From contig CAZIQY010000005.1 in assembly GCA_964541605.1 (NCBI GenBank), forward strand, positions 3,054-67,053: 64,000 nt of DNA, given 5' to 3'. A program made the translations under genes and the position numbers. The first letter of the stretch is position 1. Every line of letters begins with the position of its first letter. A model generated the notes under the pieces. The model was not told the DNA's origin and did no database searches. It was given only the letters and a program-made list of their open reading frames with translations. The DNA comes from CAZIQY01 sp964541605. Lineage in GTDB: Bacteria > Desulfobacterota > Syntrophia > Syntrophales > UBA2185. Below are positions 42,922 to 52,097 of the stretch, piece after piece.

Positions 42922-43353
42922 ATGGAGCCCGTCCGGATCCTTGGAATTTGCTGCAACTGGAGCCCTTTTGTCTGCTATAACGCCGCCGGGATGACGGGAT
43001 TGAATATGCCGTCAAACTTTCGTCTGATACGGGTCATGTGCATCGGCCGCATCAATCAGGCCCTGATATTGAGGGCATTTGAGTTCGGAGCGGACGGGGT
43101 CATCCTTCTGGAATGCAAGGACGAGGATTGCCGCTATGGCCCGGGCCCGGAGGTGGGTCATGAAAACGTGAACCGCGTCCGCAAACTTCTTCACCTGCTG
43201 GGAATCAGTCAGGAGCGCTTGGTGGAGCGTACCTTTGGCGCCCACGAAAAAGTGGCGCTTGTCCAGACTGTGTGGAAGTTTGCCGTGGAAATTGACGCGC
43301 TGGGTCCTCTAAAGAAAAGAAGCGACGGGAAACCGGTAAGGACAACGATGTGA
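42922..43353 (+). CDS. MvhD-like iron-sulfur protein
   Basis: A 143-residue MvhD-type protein (hydrogenase delta subunit in methanogens), which links HdrA to a hydrogenase or dehydrogenase. The opening GICCNWSPFVCYNAAGMTG holds the clustered cysteines, followed by NFRLIRVMCIGRINQALILRAF and KDEDCRYGPGPE. The ATG is one base after the GltD-HdrA stop (TGACATG), and its own stop overlaps the next gene. With the fusion protein upstream it would form the adaptor to the NAD(P)H module. Confidence 0.88.
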   Translation: MEPVRILGICCNWSPFVCYNAAGMTGLNMPSNFRLIRVMCIGRINQALILRAFEFGADGVILLECKDEDCRYGPGPEVGHENVNRVRKLLHLLGISQERLVERTFGAHEKVALVQTVWKFAVEIDALGPLKKRSDGKPVRTTM

Positions 43354-44513
43354 ACGATCCCAGAATCGATCAGATGATTGTGGATATGTCGCTGTACCAG
43401 TGCCTCGAATGCGGCAAGTGCACGGCATCCTGCCCGCGGAGGCTTTCGGGGAAGGAATACTCTCCCCGGCTTCTGGCGCACAAGGTGATCGCCGAGCGGG
43501 AAGACGAGGCCTACATCGAGAATTCGGTCTGGGAATGCCTGACCTGCGGCATGTGCCGCGAACGATGCCCCTCCGGCGTGGATTTCAACCGCTTCATCCT
43601 GGAAATGCGCGCCATGCTTGCCGAGACAAAGGGATTGAAAGGTTACCGGGCCCATGACGGCGCCATCCATTCCTGGATGAGAATGATGACCACCCCCGGC
43701 CTCAAGCAAAACCGTCTCGACTGGGTTGATAGTGATATCCAGGTTGCCCGTTCCGGCGAGGTGGCGTTCTTTGCCGGGTGTGCACCCTATTTTGACGTAT
43801 TTTTTGCCGGCATCGAGGTGGACACGATCTCCATCGCGAAAGACAGCATACGGCTCCTCAACTTCCTGGACATCAAGCCGGTCCTGCTGCCGGATGAACG
43901 GTGCTGCGGCCATGACCTGCTATGGTCGGGAGACGTTGAAAATTTCGAAGCCCTCTGCCGGCTGAACTTCAAGACCTTCAAAGATGCCGGGATCAGGGAG
44001 ATCATCGTTTCGTGTCCCGAGTGTTACCAGGTCTTAAGTGAACACATGCCCGGAATCGTTTCCGGTTTCGACATAAAAGTCACTTTGCTTATCGACCTTC
44101 TGCAGCAGGAATTGAAGAAGGGTGGACTGGCCTTCCGGCCGCTTAAAAGAAAAGCCACTTTTCAGGACCCGTGCCGGCTCGTTCGCATGCTGGACCGCTC
44201 TTCCGGTCCGCGGGAGCTGCTCGGCCTCGTTCCGGAAATGACGTTTGTAGAGATGGAAAACTCCGGCAGGGGCGCGCTTTGCTGTGGAAACTGCGGTTTC
44301 ATCAATTGCGATGCCTATTCCAAGCAGATTCAGGTGGCGCGGCTCAAGGAGGCGAAGGCGACCGGCGCCGATCTCCTCATTACCGCGTGTCCCAAGTGTA
44401 TGATCCACCTGACCTGCACGATCCGGGACCGGATGAGGCACGGGAAAAAGATAAAGATGGAAATACGGGATCTGGCATCCGTTCTCGCTGACGGGATCGA
44501 ATACAGCGGATAG
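43350..44513 (+). CDS. HdrC-HdrB-like fusion (CCG-domain reductase)
   Basis: A 387-residue protein joining an HdrC-type double 4Fe-4S domain ([11 protein letters not shown] at 18-28, [11 protein letters not shown] at 63-73) to two CCG domains as in HdrB/Hdr[11 protein letters not shown] and [11 protein letters not shown], plus ACPKCMIHL. The CCG domains bind non-cubane clusters that reduce disulfide-like substrates. It starts with GTG at 43350 within the MvhD stop, with AAGGA 7 bases upstream. The substrate could be a low-molecular disulfide, a protein disulfide such as DsrC, or another acceptor; none is visible here. Confidence 0.9.
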   Translation: MNDPRIDQMIVDMSLYQCLECGKCTASCPRRLSGKEYSPRLLAHKVIAEREDEAYIENSVWECLTCGMCRERCPSGVDFNRFILEMRAMLAETKGLKGYRAHDGAIHSWMRMMTTPGLKQNRLDWVDSDIQVARSGEVAFFAGCAPYFDVFFAGIEVDTISIAKDSIRLLNFLDIKPVLLPDERCCGHDLLWSGDVENFEALCRLNFKTFKDAGIREIIVSCPECYQVLSEHMPGIVSGFDIKVTLLIDLLQQELKKGGLAFRPLKRKATFQDPCRLVRMLDRSSGPRELLGLVPEMTFVEMENSGRGALCCGNCGFINCDAYSKQIQVARLKEAKATGADLLITACPKCMIHLTCTIRDRMRHGKKIKMEIRDLASVLADGIEYSG

Positions 44514-44530
44514 AGGAGAGAGGGGGATCA

Positions 44531-46960
44531 ATGCAGGAAATAAATCAAAATGACGTCATCAGGGTGGGCGTCTATGTATGCCGCTGCGGATCGAACATTG
44601 GCGGAGTCGTCGATTGCGCCGCCGTGGCGGACTACGCGGGCAAACTCCCGGGAGTGGTCATATGCCGGAACCAGGGCTACACGTGCTCCGAACCGGGTCA
44701 GAATCAGATCAAGGCGGACATTCGGGAATACGGCCTGAACCGCGTAGTGGTCGCTTCGTGCTCACCCCGGCTCCATGAAGCAACATTCCGGCAGTGTGTC
44801 GGCGAAGCGGGAGTTAATCCGTACCTTCTTGAAATGGCGAACATCCGTGAACAGTGTTCATGGGTACACGGTCATGATGCCGGGAAAGCGACAACCAAAG
44901 CCATGGACCTGGTGCGCTCCGCCGTTGTACGGGTCCGCCTGCTGGATGCGCAGACGGAAATGGAGGTTCCGGTGCGGCGCTTCACCCTCGTCATCGGCGG
45001 CGGGGTGGCGGGAATCCAGGCCGCCCTCGACCTGGCGGATGCGGGGTACAAGGTGGTGCTCGTCGAGAAACAGCCAAGCATCGGGGGTATCATGGCCAGA
45101 CTGGACAAGACGTTTCCCACCATGGACTGCTCCATCTGAATACTCGGGCCGAAGATGACGGATGCCGGTCGGCATCCCAACATTACGCTGCTGACGATGA
45201 GTGAAGTGCAGGAGATCCGGGGGTTTGTGGGGAACTTTCACGTTCGTATCCTGAAGCGGGCGAGATACGTGAAGGAGAAGGAGTGCACGGCCTGCGGGGA
45301 TTGTGTCGAGGTGTGCCCCGTCATTATCCCTGATGAGTTCAACATGGGACTGAGTTCCCGCCGGGCTATTTTTTCGCCGTTTCCCCAGGCGGTTCCTTCT
45401 GCCTATGCCGTGGACATCAGCCAGTGCCTCGGCCATAATCCCATCATCTGCGGGAAATGCATCGAGATGTGCAAGAAGCGATGCATCGACTTCGACATGA
45501 ACGACGAGGAGGTGGCTTTCGATGTCGGCACCATCATCGTGGCCACGGGGATGGAAACCTACGATCCGACTATCCTCGATGAATACGGGTACACCCGGCA
45601 TGAGAATGTGCTGACGAGCATGGAACTGGAGCGGCTGATCAATGCGGGCGGTCCTACCGCGGGCAAGGTCATCCGCCTGACGGATGGCAAAATTCCACAA
45701 TCCGTTTCCTTTGTCCAGTGTGTGGGGTCCCGGTCACAGCGTCGGGGCCGGCCATATTGCTCGAACATCTGCTGCATGAACACGGTGAAGAATACGATCA
45801 TGCTGAAGGAGCATTACCCGGACATGGAGATCAAGGTGTTTTATATCGATATCCGGGCCTTCGGGAAGGGATTTGAAGATCTCTTCCGGCGCAGCAAAGG
45901 CATGGGCGTCCGTTACATCAGGGGACTTCCCGGCGACATCAGACAGGAGCCCGAAACCCGGGACCTGATTCTGACCGTGGAAAACACGGCAACGAACGCT
46001 TTGGACACCCACAGAGCCGAAATGGTCGTTCTGGCTACGGGCGTCGAGCCCCCTGCCGACATGAAGGCCATTCAGGAGATGCTGGCGCTCCAGACAACGT
46101 CGGATGGTTTCTACCTCGAGGCCCACCCGAAGCTTCAGCCGGTGGATTCTGCCACCCGCGGCATCTTCTTTGCCGGCTGCGCGGAGGGTCCCAAGGACAT
46201 CAAGGATTCGGTCACCCAGGCGTCCGCAGCCGCTGCCCGGGCCATGCGTCTCATGAATCCCGGTGTGCTCACGGTGGAGGCGATTACCGCAGAGGTCGAT
46301 CCTGAAAAGTGTAACTTCTGTGGATTGTGCGCCAAGGTATGCCCTTACAATGCCATCCAGGTGGATACCAGGGCAAAGTTGCCGGCGAAGGTAACCGAGG
46401 CGGCATGCGCGGGATGCGGCACCTGCGCGGCTGAATGCCCGACCATGGCCATTACCATGAATCATTTCACCGACGCGCAGATCGAAGCGCAGATCGATGC
46501 GCTTCTGGATAAGGATGCCGCCGACCGGATCCTCGTCTTTGCGTGCAACTGGTGCTCCTACGCGGGAGCCGATTTCGCCGGCGTGTCACGGCTTCAGTAT
46601 CCTCCGAATACCCGCCTGATCCGGACCATGTGTTCGGGCAGGGTGCACGAGAAGTTCATCTGGCGTTCTTTTGAAAGGGGCGCTCCGGTCGTCCTGGTTT
46701 CCGGCTGCCATATCGGCGATTGCCACTACATCAACGCCAATCACTGGACGGAACGGCGCGTCAGGCGGATATGGAAGAAGATGGAAAAACTGGGCCTCCG
46801 CACCGAGCGGCTGGGGCTTGAGTGGATCAGCGCGGCGGAGGGACTCCGCTTTCAGCAGGTCATGGAACGCATGGAGCGCATCCGACAAAGCGTCTGTCCC
46901 GAAGAAATCACGGAAACCTTGCGCATCCTGAACATTCCGGGAGAGCGGTCACGAGATTAA
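44531..46960 (+). CDS. hdrA: Selenocysteine-containing HdrA fused to MvhD
   Basis: A single 809-residue chain read through an in-frame TGA (45137-45139) as Sec203. N-terminal cysteines ([11 protein letters not shown]), then the FAD site [20 protein letters not shown]. Next comes [18 protein letters not shown]: a C-x-x-Sec pair where most HdrA proteins have C-x-x-C. Two ferredoxin clusters follow ([24 protein letters not shown]), then [12 protein letters not shown] and [12 protein letters not shown], and the C-terminal MvhD part ([25 protein letters not shown]). HdrA bifurcates electrons at flavin. The frame on both sides is continuous and homologous, which rules out two genes. It closes the operon and is convergent with the lipoprotein gene. 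Confidence 0.92.
45137..45177 (+). promoter_or_regulatory. Bacterial SECIS element after the UGA
   Basis: The UGA (45137-45139) is followed after 20 bases by a perfect 7-base stem GGATGCC / GGCATCC (45160-45166 and 45171-45177) with apical loop GGTC, the loop type bound by SelB. It would recruit Sec-tRNA to decode residue 203. Confidence 0.85.
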
Positions 46961-46964
46961 TTTG

Positions 46965-48266
46965 TTAATCCCTGTAGAAGTTTATCCCGTCAATCCAGAC
47001 GGCTGCCCTGGTGTCGGGGTTTTTGTTGCTGTCGATGCCCACCATGAAAGATTCCACCCGGAAAAGTCTCAGGACCTGATCTCCCGGCCTGGCGCCATAC
47101 CTCTCCGAACCTCTCCGGATCCAACCTCTGGCAACAACCAGTTGGTCAAAGGGGATTCGAATTTTTTCCCATTTTGTATCGGCTTCGAAATATGCGGTCC
47201 AGTTGTCGATCCTGTTTACGTCGTCCGGCAGCGAGCATAAAATATGAACCTGACCTACAATTTTTTCCGATGCCCTGGCATAGAACTCGATGCCGTTATA
47301 AAGTGAAAGATCCCGTTTTCTGCGGTTTTCCGCCTGGGCATACATCCGCCTGTCTCCACGAAAATCAAATTCGATTTTCATGGATTTCTTCGAATCCGTA
47401 GCCCCCGCTCCCCGATCGATCCCGACCCGCCAGTATGACGACGAAGCCTTGCCTGTTCCCCTTTCCGCCTGTCGATACATGATCTGCCAGGACGGATCCG
47501 GGGTTGCGCCTTCGAAATCTTCATGCCATGGTCCGGAATCGCGAATCTCCGTCGCTTTGAATAGTTTTGTCTTCAGAGCAATGGCCGCGTGCGCCTGACC
47601 GGTGCGCACATTGATCACTCTCAGGTTAATGTCCCATTCATCCTGCGTTTCCGCCAGCGTCCCGGTCAAGACGAGATCAGCAATGAAGAGGCTGCCGATC
47701 ACCTTGTCCGGCTTTTCCCGCGTCAAACCGCTCAAGCTCAATTGCAGCTCACCCATGACCGATTTGAGCTTCGATCTTTCGACAACAATGAATTGATCTG
47801 TATCGATCAGGGCTGATGTCAGTCCTTCCAGCGTGACTCGACCCGCCTCTTTCTGGGCTCCCTTGATGACTTCAAAATCCACAACAGCGATGGTCTTTTT
47901 CGGGATTTTCAGTTTCACGACCGTTCCAGCGGCATAGGCAACAGGTTTCTCCAAAGTGACTTTCACGGTATTGCCGCGTATTTCCTTCACCAGAGCGGAT
48001 ACCCCGTCAATATCCGTCGTCATACCCTCGATCAGGTGGCACTTTTGAACAACCTGCCCTGCAATTTCACTGACCGCCGATCCCGGTGTCCGCCTGATTT
48101 CGGGTATCTTGATCATTAATGTCATTTCCCGGGCGTTGACTGCCTGAACGGTGCCGTTTATTTCCAGCAGCTGGCCGGTCTCGGTCCGGTCCTGTCTGGT
48201 CATGCCGGCACAGGCAACGAGGATGAGAAGCGAAGATGTAACGATACAAAAGGATTTCCAGTTCAT
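46965..48266 (-). CDS. Lipoprotein with FlgO/CsgG-like and carbohydrate-binding-type domains
   Basis: A 433-residue lipoprotein: signal and lipobox (SSLLILVACAG), an N-terminal beta-rich region, a FlgO/CsgG-like fold (IAVVDFEVIKGAQKEAGRVTLEGL, IVVERSKLKSVMGELQLSL, ADLVLTGTLAETQDEW), and a C-terminal jelly-roll of CBM11/CIA30 type (DFRGDRRMYAQAENRRKRD, YNGIEFYARASEK, VWIDGINFYRD). Such proteins may assemble in the outer membrane or bind a polymer. GGAGGTG precedes the ATG. It is 22 bases downstream of the adenylate-cyclase-like gene and probably co-transcribed. Confidence 0.75.
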   Translation of the reverse strand: MNWKSFCIVTSSLLILVACAGMTRQDRTETGQLLEINGTVQAVNAREMTLMIKIPEIRRTPGSAVSEIAGQVVQKCHLIEGMTTDIDGVSALVKEIRGNTVKVTLEKPVAYAAGTVVKLKIPKKTIAVVDFEVIKGAQKEAGRVTLEGLTSALIDTDQFIVVERSKLKSVMGELQLSLSGLTREKPDKVIGSLFIADLVLTGTLAETQDEWDINLRVINVRTGQAHAAIALKTKLFKATEIRDSGPWHEDFEGATPDPSWQIMYRQAERGTGKASSSYWRVGIDRGAGATDSKKSMKIEFDFRGDRRMYAQAENRRKRDLSLYNGIEFYARASEKIVGQVHILCSLPDDVNRIDNWTAYFEADTKWEKIRIPFDQLVVARGWIRRGSERYGARPGDQVLRLFRVESFMVGIDSNKNPDTRAAVWIDGINFYRD

Positions 48267-48288
48267 TGTGCACCTCCTTTTAACGAAT

Positions 48289-50190
48289 TCACCTAAAGGT
48301 GTTTTCTTTATTGTCCGGGATCATTTGACCGAAGGATCTTTTTGATCTTTCAATAATTTTCTCATAATGCCGGCTGTTCCGCTGGACGTAATAATACACA
48401 TCCGCATAGGAAAATTTTTCCCGGTTGGTTTCGAAGTAATCTTTGAAATGGTTCGTCGATCCGATTTTTTTTTCGAACAGTTCTCCCCAGCTGTTCTGAT
48501 ACAGAATAAAAAAATCGATAAAATCGTTTTCGTTCCGAGCGCCCTCAAAACTTACGATAACCATGATTTTCGTTATCCTTTCAGACTTCAGGAAATTCCC
48601 GAAATCAATGGTGGTAATGTCATATGCGCCGAATATCTCCCCTATTCTTCTTGCCAGATTCATAATTTCCTGGACGGTGACTGGCGTGGGATTGGGGCTC
48701 ATGTGGACGTTTCCCGAAAGGTAAATGTCATTCCAGATCAGGTAGGCCAAGCAATATACGACATCCGGGCTCTCAACGATTATCCTGGAAGGATCTTTGT
48801 AGGGGTGAACCTGCCATCTTTTTCCGCCATAACGGAAAATCAGCGCGGGTAGATTCTGACTTTCGATGGGCTTATGCATGATGGGAATCTTGTTTGGCTT
48901 TTTCTCGAGACAGGATGAAAGCTTTCTGCCGATGATGGTCAGATCCTGAGGAGCGATACCCTGGGCTATGCCTTGTTGCTGGGCCTCAATGCCCTTATAT
49001 ATGTTCAGCAGCAGCGTCAGCACCCGATCGCCGAATTCCGTCTGTTCATGTAGCGGCCACCTCGAGAATTCATTGAGGCGACAGATTTCGTCCCGGTCAA
49101 TCGGATACTTTTGAAACAATTCCCTGGCCAGAATCTCCTTCAGAGTCACCTTTTTTGAATGGAATTTGATTTCATAGCGCAGATAGAAGCATTTTTTTAT
49201 GAATTCAAACGTGTCGGCATCGATATCGCGTTTGTGCCTTAAAATGGCTTCCATGGTATACATGCTGGGGTCGATAAATACGGGATTCGCGGCCTGGCTG
49301 AAGATAGAATGCCGGAATTGATGACACAAAAGCTCCTCACGCGGTGATACGAGGAGCATTTCGAGAAGGAGCATCTTGATGATTGATTTGAGGGGATGGG
49401 TCAGGGATTTGTTGAACTGCCACAAAGCGGCGCCCAGGTATTCCCCGCGGTCAACCGTCTCTATGTTGCCGAGATCGATGAAATCGTAGTCCCCAAAAAC
49501 ATCGCGTCCATATTCATCAAGAAGTTCGTCGTAATCTGCGGGTCTGTCTTCATCATAGCAAACCCACCAGAGCGGTATCTTCCCACAGATCAGGATGGAC
49601 GTCCTGTAAAATTCCTCCTTCAGGATATTCTTTTGCGTGCTCCCCGAGCTTTCATCTCCTACATTGCCGTAGTGGCAATTTCTGATGTCATCGAGATCAC
49701 TGATGAAGAAAAAGACGGGCATTTTCAGATATGAATCAAACCAGTCCTTGATAAGATTGACCTTCTGGTTAAACTGCTTTGCTGTCTTTTCGTCAAAGAC
49801 TTTCTGGTCGATGCAGATCCACAGATCGCAGTCGGATCGTGACGTCTGACTGATGGTTCCCACGCTTCCGATGCTGTAGATTCCATGAATCAGGTTCACG
49901 TCGGCAGGAAATCTTAAAAAGGTTCCCTCTTTTTTTATCCTGAACATATTTTTAAATACGATTTCCCGTTTTATGAAATCCTTTTCCCTGTCAACGCCAT
50001 ACACCTTGAAAGGTTTTTCCAGATCCTTGACATGACCGGGAATGGAAGGATGGTTGACACTCAGAAGCCATGGAAGGAGATAAAGGATCGCTTCGCTGTC
50101 TCTGGGAGCCAGTTGGGAAAATATTTTTTTCCTGAAATGGTTATATGCGATGTAGGTCTTCTTGTTTTGCAGAAACCGCATGGATTGCAT
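48289..50190 (-). CDS. Class I adenylate-cyclase-like protein
   Basis: A 633-residue protein of the CyaA (class I adenylate cyclase) superfamily. The nucleotidyltransferase-like opening GSVGTISQTSRSDCDLW (108-124) has the D-x-D residues (120, 122), and the N-terminal region (RLFLQNKKTYIAYNHF-like, YLLPWLLSVNHP) and the central WQFNKSLTHPLKSIIKMLLL and RWPLHEQTEFGD segments match the family. Enterobacterial CyaA has about 850 residues, so the C-terminal regulatory part is shorter here. It would make cAMP from ATP in the cytoplasm. It lies upstream of the FlgO/CBM-type lipoprotein. Confidence 0.85.
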   Translation of the reverse strand: MQSMRFLQNKKTYIAYNHFRKKIFSQLAPRDSEAILYLLPWLLSVNHPSIPGHVKDLEKPFKVYGVDREKDFIKREIVFKNMFRIKKEGTFLRFPADVNLIHGIYSIGSVGTISQTSRSDCDLWICIDQKVFDEKTAKQFNQKVNLIKDWFDSYLKMPVFFFISDLDDIRNCHYGNVGDESSGSTQKNILKEEFYRTSILICGKIPLWWVCYDEDRPADYDELLDEYGRDVFGDYDFIDLGNIETVDRGEYLGAALWQFNKSLTHPLKSIIKMLLLEMLLVSPREELLCHQFRHSIFSQAANPVFIDPSMYTMEAILRHKRDIDADTFEFIKKCFYLRYEIKFHSKKVTLKEILARELFQKYPIDRDEICRLNEFSRWPLHEQTEFGDRVLTLLLNIYKGIEAQQQGIAQGIAPQDLTIIGRKLSSCLEKKPNKIPIMHKPIESQNLPALIFRYGGKRWQVHPYKDPSRIIVESPDVVYCLAYLIWNDIYLSGNVHMSPNPTPVTVQEIMNLARRIGEIFGAYDITTIDFGNFLKSERITKIMVIVSFEGARNENDFIDFFILYQNSWGELFEKKIGSTNHFKDYFETNREKFSYADVYYYVQRNSRHYEKIIERSKRSFGQMIPDNKENTFR

Positions 50191-50231
50191 GGATGACTCG
50201 CCTCCGTGAAAATGGGCAGTATCAATTTCTC

Positions 50232-50260
50232 TAAATAACGGGTACTTCCGGAAATGTCAA
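50232..50260 (-). promoter_or_regulatory. Possible promoter of the cyclase-lipoprotein operon
   Basis: On the minus strand TTGACA (50260-50255) and TATTTA (50237-50232) are 17 bases apart; the -10 is weak. Confidence 0.45.
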
Positions 50261-50436
50261 TTCATTGATGTTTCGTAACGGGCCATCGGACTTCTTGAAA
50301 ATAACCCCGCCTTGATCTGTCGGCAGGAACGCCGGGAATGTGAAAAAATGGACATCTGAATGTCCTTGATAATAGTCGGCCGGTATGACAACATATAGCA
50401 CCGAAAAAAACAATGTGAGATCATATTATATACAGT

Positions 50437-51357
50437 ATGTCTGGGAACATTCGCCGTCCTTTCTGGGCGCTCGACCTTTTTGATTTCTACATCCGGCGGA
50501 AAGTCTTCGGCAAGAAAATACCGCTGCTGGCCAGTTTCAAGCTGACCTACCGGTGTAACCTGTCCTGCAGCGCCTGTCCGTTTCACCGGCGCGCCGCTGA
50601 TGATCATTCCCATATAACCTGGGACCTTGCCATAGAGGCGTTGGACGCCCTTAAACAGCGAGGCACGAGGATTATCGCGTTTGAAGGCGGAGAACCTTTC
50701 CTTTGGCGGGACGGGAGTCATGATCTTCACGAACTGGTTCATTGCGCGAAGAAGCGCTTTCTCCGTGTGGCGGTGACCACCAACGGCACATTTCCCCTGG
50801 ATGTCCCGGCCGATGTCATCTGGGTCAGCATAGACGGGCTGAGCGAGACCCATGACCGCCTGCGAAACGGCTCTTTCGATCGGATATGGTCGAACCTGGC
50901 GGTTTCCCGTCATCCCCGTGTCATGGTGCATTTCACAATGAACCGGTACAACTGGCGCGAACTGGATCAACTGGTGGATCAACTGAGGCATGTCCCTGCC
51001 GTGAAGGGATTATCGGTGCAACTGTTCTACCCGTACGATCAGGGTGAATCACCGCTTGCCCTTTCACCCGGCGAACGTGAGATGGCTCTGGAAAATGTTA
51101 TCCGGCTCAGGAAGACCTATCCGGTGATCAACTCCGAACGGTGTTTGACGGCCATGATCCGGAACGACTGGAAATGCCACGACGACGTGCTGATCAACGT
51201 CGATCCGGACGGAAGACTGACCCAGGGGTGCTACGTGAAAAACAGAGGCAATATCGATTGCCGGGCGTGTGGTTTTACTCCCGTGGCGGAGGCCTCCGGC
51301 GCATTGGATTTGCATCCCGGCTCTCTCCTGGCAGGCTGGCGGGCATACCTGTCCTGA
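50437..51357 (+). CDS. Radical SAM protein
   Basis: A 306-residue radical SAM enzyme. The cluster motif is TYRCNLSCSACPFH (C-x3-C-x2-C), followed by RIIAFEGGEPFLWRDG, VAVTTNGTFPL and VIWVSIDGLSETHDRLR, typical of the SPASM-type branch. A C-terminal Cys group (KCHDDVLINVDPDG, TQGCYVKNRGNIDCRACGF) could hold an auxiliary cluster. The substrate is not known; similar enzymes modify peptides or lipids. It stands alone, divergent from the cyclase operon. Confidence 0.85.
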   Translation: MSGNIRRPFWALDLFDFYIRRKVFGKKIPLLASFKLTYRCNLSCSACPFHRRAADDHSHITWDLAIEALDALKQRGTRIIAFEGGEPFLWRDGSHDLHELVHCAKKRFLRVAVTTNGTFPLDVPADVIWVSIDGLSETHDRLRNGSFDRIWSNLAVSRHPRVMVHFTMNRYNWRELDQLVDQLRHVPAVKGLSVQLFYPYDQGESPLALSPGEREMALENVIRLRKTYPVINSERCLTAMIRNDWKCHDDVLINVDPDGRLTQGCYVKNRGNIDCRACGFTPVAEASGALDLHPGSLLAGWRAYLS

Positions 51358-51384
51358 GTAATACGTGCCACATTCGGTGGCGCT

Positions 51385-51825
51385 TTATCTGACCTTGTAC
51401 ACCTCATTATAAACCTGAAGATCGATGGCGTCGAAAAAATTGTCGTAGTGTTTTTTTTCGAGGAGTCTCCTCATCTCCCAGCCTTTGGAGGTTTTCTTCT
51501 CCATAATGACGGAAAGAGTCACCTCGCTTTCTTTCCAGTTGATTTTTTTTACCGTTGCAATGCTTTTGGTTCTCCAGTCATCCTGGATGGTAGGGTCCGA
51601 TTCCACCCGGCCCTTCCGGGAATCTATCTTCGCATTTCCCAATCCCTTCTCTTTAAAGACATGTGCTATGGCCCGAAGAATGACATCCTCGTTGGCCTCG
51701 TAGACGCGTGTGAATTCATCCGGCTTGGAAATAACCTCTCCTTCTTCCTTGCACGCAGTCAGAAATAAAACGAAGATCAGAATGACGGATAATATAAAAA
51801 TGTGAAGACATCGCTGCTGTTTCAT
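51385..51825 (-). CDS. Small lipoprotein, unknown
   Basis: A 146-residue lipoprotein with signal and lipobox (VLFLTACKEE). The mature part (TRVYEANEDVILRAIAHVFKEKG, then VKKINWKESEVTLSVIMEKK, and EKKHYDNFFDAIDLQVY) resembles other small lipoproteins made of one alpha/beta domain, distantly like the one at 776. Function unknown. ATG at 51825 begins the signal peptide; an upstream ATG at 51849 adds eight residues. It is convergent with the radical SAM gene. Confidence 0.72.
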   Translation of the reverse strand: MKQQRCLHIFILSVILIFVLFLTACKEEGEVISKPDEFTRVYEANEDVILRAIAHVFKEKGLGNAKIDSRKGRVESDPTIQDDWRTKSIATVKKINWKESEVTLSVIMEKKTSKGWEMRRLLEKKHYDNFFDAIDLQVYNEVYKVR

Positions 51826-51924
51826 GTCCGTAACTATAACACCTTCCATAAGTTTTTATTTCCCCCGGCTTATTTTAAGTAATATATCAGATTCTTGCCC
51901 GGCTGTGTATATTTTCATTTGCTC

Positions 51925-51953
51925 TTGACACACCCCTGCCTCTTATCTATACT
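51925..51953 (+). promoter_or_regulatory. Consensus promoter of the M20 amidohydrolase gene
   Basis: TTGACA (51925-51930) and TATACT (51948-51953) are 17 bases apart, 145 bases before the ATG; the leader has no clear structure. Confidence 0.7.
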
Positions 51954-52097
51954 TTCTCATCGAAAAGACCAATCCTTATAGCAGTTTAGAAATAGTGGGA
52001 TTCGAATCGGTTCTGCGGGGTCCGGTGGGCTTCTTTCCGGGAGGACAGTGAAGCGCACAGAAATCGTTATGACAGCAATCGGGGAAGGAAATCGAAG

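Noticed and set aside
45155..46960. A separate 601-residue gene starting after the TGA
   Set aside because: It is the same frame and same HdrA protein; the TGA has a SECIS hairpin and replaces a conserved Cys.
50191..50436. tRNA or small RNA gene in the divergent gap
   Set aside because: No cloverleaf or clear hairpin; only AT-rich promoter-like DNA.
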